From an uncultured bacterium (GTDB lineage Bacteria; Acidobacteriota; UBA890), in assembly GCA_937922775.1 (NCBI GenBank), contig CALAKE010000546.1, forward strand, positions 1 to 12,757: a stretch of DNA of 12,757 nt, read 5' to 3'. The notes under the pieces are model-generated. The model made no database searches. It was not told the DNA's origin and worked only from the letters and a program-made list of their open reading frames with translations. How positions within the stretch are numbered: the first letter of the stretch is position 1; every line of letters starts with the position of its first letter. Position numbers and translations under genes: made by a program. Shown here one piece after another: positions 7,870-12,757 of this stretch.

Positions 7870-9378
7870 ATGAACAGTCAAATGCCAGGCATCCCCGACC
7901 GTAGCTCACAGCGCAAGCCGCCATTTCCACGCGGCGAGAATCTCGCGCATCGAACAAGCCGCCGGCGATGCGCCATTCCCATCGCCATCCTCGTCGCGGC
8001 AACGTCGATTGCGGTCTTCGGCTGTAGCATGCTCGGCGACACGCCTCCCGATCTCGACTACTACGCCAGCCTGACGGCTGACGGCGTGAGGGTCGTCGTT
8101 ACCGTTCACGGAGGGCCCCGACCCACGGCGTGGATCGGCTTCGGACTCACGCCGATTGCACCCGATCAGGTGTCCCGACAAATCGTCGGTTTGGAGGCCA
8201 GGCGGAGCGACGGCGTAGCTCTGGAGGTCGAACAGCTAGGGCGGTCCGCCTACCGGGTCGATGTCGGACGTGCGGACCCGTGGGAGTTCGAGTATGTCAT
8301 TCTCCTCGACCATCCTCCTGCTGATTTCTATCACCGCTCGAGCACGCGATCGGCGCAACACGCCGTGCTCATCGGCATCGACGTTTGGGCTCAAATCTAC
8401 TCGTCGCCAGAAGCCGTCGGCGCGCTCCCCCAGGAACGGCCGCTCTGTCCTGTCGGCGAGGTCTCGGTAAGCTTCGATGTGGCCAGCGTGCCGCCAACCT
8501 GGCGCGTCTTGTCAGCCGAGCGTGAGGTCGACTTCAATCTATTCCGCCTCGCGTCGCATCCCGCAGACAGTGTATTCGCCCTCGGCCCCTACCAGTTGGA
8601 GCAGGTCGGCCATGCGGGGATCCGAGCGGCTGTTCATGATGACTGGCCGCTCGACCGCGCGACCATTCTCAATACCGCGACCCAGCTTGCCCGTGTGCTC
8701 GTCACGAAGCTGGGTCCACCTCCTGGCGACTCCCCTCTCCTCGTATTCACGCCCCTGCCGCCCGAAACCCTGCCGCCGGGAGGAGCTCGGAGCGCGGGGA
8801 TGGCGTGGAACCGAACATTGAATCTCTTCGGCGGATTGACTCCAGGCTTGCCATCGGCCAGTAGAGAGATTCGTGAGATGAGCGCCATCTTCATAGGTCA
8901 CGAGCTCTTCCACCTCTACGTGCCTTGGGGGTTGCCCGTCACCCAGGAGCTCTCGTGGCTCTCTGAGGGATGGGCCATGCACATGGGCAGAACTGCTGCG
9001 GTCGAGGCAAAACTGTTGGGCCGGGCCGGCAGTCACCGCGCACTCCGCGAGGCCTACGAGCGCTACATCGGGATGGGCGGCCACCGGGCTGGAAATCTGG
9101 AGGATGCGGGTGTGGGCGGCGAGGAGATCCGTGAGCTGTTGTACGTCAGAGGAGAGTTGGTGTTCCGAATCATGTCGCTGGAATGGCAGGAGAGCGGCAA
9201 GCCCGGACACTTCGACAGCGTTCTCTGGCAGAGGCTGCTGGCCGCCTATGATGGCGTGAACCCACTGACGCCCGACGTGATCGCATCTGTGCTGAGCAGC
9301 ATGGTGAGTCCATCCACGGTACGTCGGTACGTGGAAGGAACCTCGAGCATCACCATGGCGGAGCTCGGGTTGAGGTAG
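7870..9378 (+). CDS. Secreted gluzincin-type metallopeptidase lipoprotein (M61-like)
   Basis: Probable membrane-anchored zinc peptidase. The N terminus has basic residues (HRTSRRR, 28-33), a hydrophobic stretch (AIPIAILVAATSIAVFG) and Cys52 in VFGC, a fair lipobox, so a lipoprotein is likely. Residues 60-240 look like beta-sandwich domains (many alternating hydrophobic strands; YASLTADGVRVVVTVHGG). The catalytic part has HELFH (344-348) with both zinc His and the general base Glu, followed by LSWLSEGWAMH (361-371), where Glu366 is the third ligand. The HExxH plus SEGW arrangement is that of M61/M1-type gluzincins; the M61 assignment is tentative. The C-terminal region is helical. The ATG at 7870 leaves an unusually long 33-residue lead before the hydrophobic core; ATG 7882 is equally possible. 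Its stop lies 1 bp before the next start, so the two genes form an operon. The substrate is unknown. Confidence 0.8.
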   Translation: MNSQMPGIPDRSSQRKPPFPRGENLAHRTSRRRCAIPIAILVAATSIAVFGCSMLGDTPPDLDYYASLTADGVRVVVTVHGGPRPTAWIGFGLTPIAPDQVSRQIVGLEARRSDGVALEVEQLGRSAYRVDVGRADPWEFEYVILLDHPPADFYHRSSTRSAQHAVLIGIDVWAQIYSSPEAVGALPQERPLCPVGEVSVSFDVASVPPTWRVLSAEREVDFNLFRLASHPADSVFALGPYQLEQVGHAGIRAAVHDDWPLDRATILNTATQLARVLVTKLGPPPGDSPLLVFTPLPPETLPPGGARSAGMAWNRTLNLFGGLTPGLPSASREIREMSAIFIGHELFHLYVPWGLPVTQELSWLSEGWAMHMGRTAAVEAKLLGRAGSHRALREAYERYIGMGGHRAGNLEDAGVGGEEIRELLYVRGELVFRIMSLEWQESGKPGHFDSVLWQRLLAAYDGVNPLTPDVIASVLSSMVSPSTVRRYVEGTSSITMAELGLR

Positions 9379-9379
9379 C

Positions 9380-10102
9380 GTGGCCGCCCGGCGCCGTAGC
9401 TTCCGTGACCGCGCCACAAGCCGATTCTCCCCTCTACACTCCCCGCGCGCCGTCATCGTGTCGGTCCTCGTCTTTCTTCTTGGAGCGGCCTGTACGCCCA
9501 TCGAGCTGCCCCCGCCCGCTGAGGAAGGACCCGCGCTCTCCGACTCCTCCGGGGAGGGCGTGCACCCAGACGCACTCCTCTTGCCTGGCCTCGCCCCCGT
9601 TTTGGATTTAGGTGAGGAAATGCCGAACCTCAATCTCACGACCCAGCTCGGCCAACCGCTGGAGCTCACGGACCTGGCAGGGACCGTCGTCGTTCTGGGC
9701 TTCTTCTCGTGCCAGCACCCGGAAAGCTCCCCAGGTGCGATCGCGACACGCCGCCTGATTGAGCTTCAGAACACCCTGCGTCCTGACCTCTGGGACCGGG
9801 TACGGATCGTGACGATCAGCACAGAGCCCCTCGTCGACACCCCCGACGTCCTCCTCCGCTGCGGCCACGATTTGGGTACGAATCCTGATCGTTGGACGCT
9901 CACCACGACGTCCACTGATTTTACCGCCACGGCAGCCAGGCTGGGCGTCTTGATCTGGGATGAAGAAGGCAGCGAGACCGCCCACACGCTCAGCACTCTG
10001 GTCGTCGATCAGCGGGGTGTCCTCGCCGACCGTTTCCGTGGGCTGACGCAATGGACGGTCGGTGACTTGATCGCCTCGGTGGTCCAAGTCGCCGAGCGCT
10101 GA
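9380..10102 (+). CDS. SCO1/SenC-like lipoprotein lacking the CxxxC copper site
   Basis: An exported thioredoxin-fold protein related to the SCO factors that deliver copper to cytochrome c oxidase. The start is GTG 9380; GAGG just upstream overlaps the end of the previous gene (stop at 9376-9378). The N terminus has basic residues, a hydrophobic core (AVIVSVLVFLLGAAC) and Cys38 as probable lipid anchor. Family marks are LNLTTQLGQPLELTDLAGTVVVLGFF (84-109), VTISTEPLVDTPDVL (144-158), NPDRW (168-172) and the conserved His202 before STLVVDQRG. In true SCO proteins FF is followed by a CPxxCP-type motif. Here the stretch reads FFSCQHPESSP (108-118): on alignment the two ligand Cys become His and Ser, and the only Cys (111) is shifted. 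Copper binding in the standard way is therefore unlikely. It may be a redox-inactive paralogue or a regulator. No oxidase gene is in the window. Confidence 0.82.
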   Translation: MAARRRSFRDRATSRFSPLHSPRAVIVSVLVFLLGAACTPIELPPPAEEGPALSDSSGEGVHPDALLLPGLAPVLDLGEEMPNLNLTTQLGQPLELTDLAGTVVVLGFFSCQHPESSPGAIATRRLIELQNTLRPDLWDRVRIVTISTEPLVDTPDVLLRCGHDLGTNPDRWTLTTTSTDFTATAARLGVLIWDEEGSETAHTLSTLVVDQRGVLADRFRGLTQWTVGDLIASVVQVAER

Positions 10103-10113
10103 AGGTCCGGGGA

Positions 10114-10229
10114 GGCACGGGGTAATCACCTCGGCGGACAGTTCACTCGCGGTAAGGGTACTTGCCCGTCGGGTACCCGTATCGCCGCTCGCTCAAGCGT
10201 CCGCTACGGCGATCACCCCGCGCCTCCCT
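10114..10229 (+). repeat. 116-bp palindromic intergenic repeat, copy A
   Basis: Begins 11 nt after the SCO-like stop codon. Compared by hand with the reverse complement of 11973-12088, bases 10114-10154 (41 bp) and 10182-10229 (48 bp) are identical, and the central 10155-10181 (27 bp) matches at about 14 positions with no length change. The outer ends, 10110-10130 and 10209-10229, are imperfect inverted repeats with three A-to-C mismatches. Further in, GGCGGAC (10133-10139) pairs with GTCCGCT-side bases near 10199-10205, and GGGTAC (10156-10161) pairs with GTACCC (10173-10178) around the apical loop. The whole copy could fold into one long imperfect hairpin in RNA or single-stranded DNA. Its position suggests a terminator or 3'-UTR element, or a miniature mobile element. 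Its function is unknown. Confidence 0.85.
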
Positions 10230-10234
10230 CACGT

Positions 10235-10264
10235 ACTACCGAGCGAACACCTAGATGCGGTAGT
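10235..10264. terminator. Hairpin between convergent genes
   Basis: ACTACCG (10235-10241) and CGGTAGT (10258-10264) are perfect 7-bp inverted arms around a 16-nt loop, between the convergent SCO-like and beta-propeller genes (35 bp past the latter's stop). There is no T-run on either strand and the loop is large, so an intrinsic terminator is only a possibility. Confidence 0.3.
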
Positions 10265-10298
10265 TGCCAAAGGCAAGGATGGCGGATCACAAGATCGG

Positions 10299-11582
10299 CT
10301 ACTCCTCCACCGGTAGCACCAGCCGGTAGCGCTTCACCATGATGGTGCCGGCGTCGTCCTGCGTGACGCCCGCAACGACGCGGCCGCGGATCGCCAGATA
10401 GTCGACGGAGCGACTCAACTCCTCAAGCACCTCGACGTCTCCCAGGTATCGCCCGTCGCCATCGAACGCGTCGATGTTGGCTCGGTCGCGCCAGCATGGG
10501 TCTTCCCGGGCCGCGGCATAGCCGACCTCGAGAGGGTCTCCAGCGCATCCAGGGAGCGGCTCGCTGCGGCCCAACCGATGCAGCCAGATCTCCCCCGTTT
10601 GTGTCGGCACGAACCAGCGGTATGCGGGTTTGTGGTCAGGAATTTGCGAGGTATCGAGCTCAAACCCGGCGGCGTCCGCCGAATGCCTGGCATAAGCCGT
10701 TCGGGTGGATGCCATCGTCTGACGGCGTTGCCATTCCTTGTGCTCTGGTAGGACGGGGACGGGATCCCAGTATCGGTTCACGATCAGTCGCGACCCGTCG
10801 GGGGCCAGCACTTCGAACTGGTAGCGATCGGAGGCGCCGTAGACGAGCTTGCCGCCGGGCGCTGGACTCGAATAGTGATTGGGGCTGTACGGCGTCATCG
10901 ATTGGTTTCCAATCGGAGTCTCGAAGGTCGACCGCTCGTAGTCGATATCCGGTGCCCACACGACGTCTTGCGAGCCAGCAGGGCCAACCGCTTGAGCACC
11001 GAGGCGGCGAACCCCGGCCTGGTCCGACCTGGCGTCAACGGGCTTCCAGATGGCCCCGTCGGCTAGCGGGAAGATTCGTCTGACAAAGCTGCTCCCCGTT
11101 TCGAGTGCCCAGGTATCGACGGGCTCGCCGGAGGGCGCGTACACGTTGACTCGACCGAGCTGGTTGTCGAGAACGAAGACGTGGCCGGATGCGTCGGCGG
11201 CGACCGTTTCCGGCCTCGTGTACTCGCCTGGCCCCTGGCCCTCCCCGCCATAGGTGCGAATGAATACGCCCTCGTAGTCGTAGGCCCGCACGGCCGGGAC
11301 CTGGGGATCAACGACGTAGACGCGATTGTCGGTGAGATACAGGGCGGTGACGTAGCCGAACATGTACTCGTCGGCCCCTGCCGCAACGCCGATTGACGCT
11401 TCCTCGATCAGCTTCGCAGTGCCGCCCCACACGGATCCCGACTCGTTAACGACCGTAGTGACGTTGACGTCGGTCGTGATCGTGCCCTGCCACTCTCCGT
11501 TTCCCTGTTCGACGACCTCACCAGCACAGGCGATCGTCGCAAGACAGAGAGAAAGCACGCTGCGAAACAGGGATACTCTCAT
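10299..11582 (-). CDS. Secreted 6-bladed beta-propeller (NHL-like) protein
   Basis: 427 residues. The N terminus (MRVSLFRSVLSLCLATIACAGE) is an export signal; Cys19 in TIAC could be a lipid anchor but is a weak lipobox. The rest shows repeated four-stranded blades: DNRVYVVDPQVPAVRAYDYEGVFIRTYGGEGQGPGEYTRP (residues about 85-124) with the GxGxGPGEF-type turn, then DASGHVFVLDNQLGRVNVYAPSGEPVDTW (130-158), with further blades to the C terminus (GDGRYLGDVEVL; YLAIRGRVVAGV). The GPGEY and D-x-x-G-R-V/Y-V-x-D patterns are those of 6-bladed NHL-type propellers, which bind ligands or partners rather than perform a fixed reaction; no function can be assigned. I use ATG 11582, preceded by GGAG at 8 nt; the frame reaches 11612 with no better signal. 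It is monocistronic, with a good promoter at 11655-11627, and is flanked by inverted 116-bp repeats. Confidence 0.85.
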   Translation of the reverse strand: MRVSLFRSVLSLCLATIACAGEVVEQGNGEWQGTITTDVNVTTVVNESGSVWGGTAKLIEEASIGVAAGADEYMFGYVTALYLTDNRVYVVDPQVPAVRAYDYEGVFIRTYGGEGQGPGEYTRPETVAADASGHVFVLDNQLGRVNVYAPSGEPVDTWALETGSSFVRRIFPLADGAIWKPVDARSDQAGVRRLGAQAVGPAGSQDVVWAPDIDYERSTFETPIGNQSMTPYSPNHYSSPAPGGKLVYGASDRYQFEVLAPDGSRLIVNRYWDPVPVLPEHKEWQRRQTMASTRTAYARHSADAAGFELDTSQIPDHKPAYRWFVPTQTGEIWLHRLGRSEPLPGCAGDPLEVGYAAAREDPCWRDRANIDAFDGDGRYLGDVEVLEELSRSVDYLAIRGRVVAGVTQDDAGTIMVKRYRLVLPVEE

Positions 11583-11622
11583 TGCACAGCTCCACTCTCG
11601 CCGACTACTCAAATGCGGATGA

Positions 11623-11638
11623 GAGAATCCTAATTCTC
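11623..11638. promoter_or_regulatory. Palindrome overlapping the -10 box (possible operator)
   Basis: GAGAAT (11623-11628) and ATTCTC (11633-11638) are perfect 6-bp inverted arms with a 4-nt spacer. The palindrome covers the -10 hexamer of the beta-propeller promoter, where a repressor dimer would block RNA polymerase. No regulator is identified. Confidence 0.4.
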
Positions 11639-11655
11639 GTGGAGGCCTATCTCAA
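11627..11655 (-). promoter_or_regulatory. Sigma-70-type promoter of the beta-propeller gene
   Basis: On the minus strand TTGAGA (11655-11650) matches the -35 consensus at five of six bases and TAGGAT (11632-11627) matches the -10 consensus at four of six. They are separated by exactly 17 nt. Transcription would start near 11620, leaving a leader of about 38 nt that contains the GGAG ribosome-binding site. Confidence 0.5.
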
Positions 11656-11691
11656 CGGTGGGTCGGTGCTACGGGCGTTCTGGTGTCGCCG

Positions 11692-11733
11692 AGGTGAGGG
11701 CCAGATTTGAACTGGCGACCTACGGGTTATGAG
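11692..11733 (-). pseudogene. 3' half of a CAT-anticodon tRNA (Met-like); probable attachment-site scar
   Basis: Read on the minus strand, this is a 7-nt anticodon loop CTCATAA (11733-11727, anticodon CAT), the 3' strand of an anticodon stem (CCCGT), a variable loop AGGTC, a perfect T-arm (GCCAG, loop TTCAAAT, CTGGC; 11716-11700), a 7-nt acceptor strand CCTCACC (11699-11693) and one discriminator base. CCA is not encoded. Upstream of the loop the similarity stops: the preceding TCAGA does not pair with CCCGT, and no D-arm or matching GGTGAGG acceptor strand follows within tRNA distance. A tRNA 3' half ending at the anticodon loop is the usual footprint of integration by a tyrosine recombinase. 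In the standard geometry the element lies on the 5' side of the fragment, toward higher coordinates. Confidence 0.7.
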
Positions 11734-11897
11734 TCTGACGAGATTCCACATACGACCGTTACTATCGGGGTTGGCCAGGTGAAGATTCCCTCGCCTAGAC
11801 CGAAGACCGGGATAGGGGCCAGGTTGAGGCTCGGCAGAGCCGTTCGGGCAATGCGCCGGTGGATTCGCCGATGAGAGTCGGAAGATAGGCCGTATCG

Positions 11898-11914
11898 GTA
11901 GCGGACGCTCGAGC
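11898..11914 (-). repeat. Short degenerate fragment of the 116-bp repeat
   Basis: 17 bp matching 11996-12012 within copy B with a single mismatch (C for T). It lies upstream of the 27-bp fragment, which is not the order found in a full copy. It therefore looks like a rearranged remnant and not part of one long element. Confidence 0.5.
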
Positions 11915-11923
11915 ACACAGCTT

Positions 11924-11950
11924 AGGGAGGCGCGGGGTGATCGCCGTAGC
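11924..11950 (-). repeat. 27-bp truncated copy of the 116-bp repeat end
   Basis: Identical over 27 bp to 11973-11999, the outer end of copy B, and in the same orientation, giving a direct repeat with a 49-bp period. Similarity ends abruptly after GTAGC, and a 22-bp unrelated stretch with a GCTGG/CCAGC hairpin follows. Confidence 0.8.
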
Positions 11951-11972
11951 TGGCACTCCAGCGCATGGCCCC

Positions 11973-12088
11973 AGGGAGGCGCGGGGTGATCGCCGTAGCG
12001 GACGCTTGAGCGAGCGGCGACTCGTTATCCCGAGGGGCAGACTCTCATACCGCGAGTGAACTGTCCGCCGAGGTGATTACCCCGTGCC
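11973..12088 (-). repeat. 116-bp palindromic intergenic repeat, copy B (inverted relative to copy A)
   Basis: Its reverse complement aligns with 10114-10229 without gaps: 41- and 48-bp arms are identical and the 27-bp centre (12021-12047) is about half conserved, keeping the core TGCCCNTCGGG. In the minus-strand sense it starts 33 nt after the ABC stop codon, so it has the same relation to its upstream gene as copy A has to the SCO-like gene. The central GGGTAC/GTACCC stem of copy A is not kept here; instead CTCG/CGAG can pair around GGATAA. The outermost four bases of the left arm of copy A (GGGA) are absent. No flanking target-site duplication is apparent. Confidence 0.85.
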
Positions 12089-12121
12089 GACCGCGCAGAT
12101 GCGCCCGGTCCGCTGGTGTGA

Positions 12122-12757
12122 CTACGCCGAATCCATCGCCTCCGCATGCTGCAGCCGATAGAGACGCGCGTAGATCCCGTCGCCGGCAAGGAGCTCCTCG
12201 TGCGTCCCCTCTTCGCGTACCTCCCCATGATGCAGCACGATGATCCGGTCGACATCACGGATGGTCGACAGCCGATGAGCCACGATGATCGCCGTGCGGT
12301 CAGCGATGAGTCGATGCAGGGCACGCTGGATGCGCGCCTCGGTCTCGGAGTCGACGTTCGAGGTTGCTTCGTCGAGGATGAGCACCTCGGGATCGAGAGC
12401 CAGGGCGCGCGCGAACGCAAACAGCTGGCGCTCGCCGGCGGAGAAGTTTGCGCCGAGCTCCTGCACCGCGGTGTCGTAGCCGAGCGGCAACCGGCTGACA
12501 ATCGGATCGAGCTGCACGGCGCGCGCCGCGCGTTTGATGTCGGGCTCGGTGACCGTGTCGGTGAACGCGAGGTTGTCCATCACGGTACCGGTGAACAGGT
12601 GAACGTCCTGCAAGACCACGGCGAACAGGCGCCGGAGCTCAGCGAGGTCGAGCTCGCGCACGTCGACGCCGTCGACGCTCACGCCGCCCTTCTGCACATC
12701 GTAGAAACGATTGAGCAGCTTCAAGATCGTGGTCTTGCCGCTGCCGGTCGCGCCGAC
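12122..12757 (-). CDS. ABC exporter, nucleotide-binding domain (5' end outside window)
   Basis: ATP-binding domain of a multidrug/lipid-type ABC exporter. The frame runs open to the window edge and begins with the Walker A motif GATGSGKTT, so the membrane domain lies beyond base 12757; 211 residues are visible. In order: Walker A, KLLNRFYDVQKGGVSVDGVDV, the Q-loop VVLQDVHLFTGTVMDNL, the signature NFSAGERQLFAFARALA (an SAGER variant of LSGGQ), Walker B EVLILDEATS with the D-loop NVDSE, and the switch His in IIVAHRLSTI. The LFTGTV and SAGER forms fit heterodimer-type exporters of the MdlB class, in which a partner half-transporter is expected next to it, but that lies outside the window. The protein ends normally at TAG 12124-12122. 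A 116-bp repeat follows 33 nt downstream. Confidence 0.92.
   Translation of the reverse strand, partial: VGATGSGKTTILKLLNRFYDVQKGGVSVDGVDVRELDLAELRRLFAVVLQDVHLFTGTVMDNLAFTDTVTEPDIKRAARAVQLDPIVSRLPLGYDTAVQELGANFSAGERQLFAFARALALDPEVLILDEATSNVDSETEARIQRALHRLIADRTAIIVAHRLSTIRDVDRIIVLHHGEVREEGTHEELLAGDGIYARLYRLQHAEAMDSA

Larger units (their letters stand above)
11734..12121. other. Non-coding region with repeat fragments
   Basis: 388 bp between the tRNA fragment and the end of the ABC gene. Short open frames here (for example 11916-11647 on the minus strand) translate through the tRNA fragment as the peptide RSPVQIWPSP and look spurious. The part 11734-11890 shows nothing I recognise. From 11898 onward it consists of pieces and one full copy of the 116-bp repeat, plus a small hairpin, GCTGG/CCAGC, at 11949-11962. 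Confidence 0.6.

Noticed and set aside
7732..7881. 50-residue N-terminal extension of transketolase
   Set aside because: It is not family-like, would overlap the divergent lipoprotein start, and ATG 7731 has a good ribosome-binding site.
10114..10229. Integron attC sites
   Set aside because: The repeats are imperfect palindromes of the right size with one-sided mismatches, but the GTTRRRY/RYYYAAC core sites are missing, and no integron integrase or cassette array is present.
11692..11800. Complete or intron-containing tRNA-Met
   Set aside because: GGCGAGG near 11790 nearly pairs with the acceptor strand, but the spacing is about 100 nt, there is no D-arm, and the anticodon stem does not pair.
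11647..11916. 89-residue minus-strand protein
   Set aside because: It translates straight through the tRNA 3' fragment (RSPVQIWPSP is a typical tRNA-derived peptide) and lacks codon-use or domain support.
11898..12088. CRISPR array
   Set aside because: The direct repeat occurs only twice at a 49-bp period, the two copies continue differently, and no Cas gene is nearby.
10114..12088. Composite transposon with terminal inverted repeats
   Set aside because: The segment between the repeats holds no transposase, I see no target-site duplications, and copy B lacks the outermost bases of the inverted repeat.

Overview
The window is GC-rich, densely coded bacterial DNA. It encodes lipoproteins, a SCO-type thioredoxin-fold protein and a 6-bladed beta-propeller protein with an export signal, next to a fully bacterial pentose-phosphate operon. 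This mix, above all the exported 6-bladed beta-propeller protein and the HEAT-repeat transporter tail, resembles Gemmatimonadota or a related group of didermic soil or marine bacteria. That placement is an inference from gene style, not from a marker gene.

Layout. (1) 1-513 (+): the C-terminal end of a HEAT-repeat protein cut by the window edge. (2) 635-1300 (+): a DtxR/MntR-family metal-dependent repressor; its 3' end overlaps the convergent pgl gene by 17 bp. (3) 7731-1284 (-): a four-gene operon in the order tkt, pgi, zwf, pgl. zwf starts inside the pgi stop codon and pgl starts 10 nt after zwf. The enzymes convert fructose-6-P to glucose-6-P, oxidise it to 6-phosphogluconate with NAD(P)H production, and recycle pentose phosphates. 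Transaldolase and 6-phosphogluconate dehydrogenase are not in the window. The Pgi resembles the isomerase half of Tal-Pgi fusion proteins but has no transaldolase domain. (4) 7870-10102 (+), divergent from tkt: a gluzincin (M61-like) lipoprotein, then, 1 bp later, a SCO/SenC-like lipoprotein that has lost the copper-binding CxxxC pair. (5) 10103-12121: a repeat-rich region around a secreted 6-bladed beta-propeller gene (11582-10299, -). (6) 12122-12757 (-): the nucleotide-binding domain of an ABC exporter cut by the right edge.

The least ordinary part is region 5. Two 116-bp repeats (10114-10229 and 11973-12088) lie in inverted orientation on either side of the beta-propeller gene. By hand alignment they are gap-free: outer arms of 41 and 48 bp are identical, but only about half of the 27 central bases match. 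Each copy can fold into a long imperfect hairpin, and each lies just after the stop codon of a gene (SCO-like and ABC) in the same sense as that gene. Truncated pieces of the same repeat lie at 11898-11950. Between the beta-propeller gene and these repeats is the 3' half of a CAT-anticodon tRNA (11692-11733, -) that breaks off exactly at the anticodon loop, as expected of an attachment-site scar left by an element integrated at a tRNA gene. No integrase or transposase is visible.
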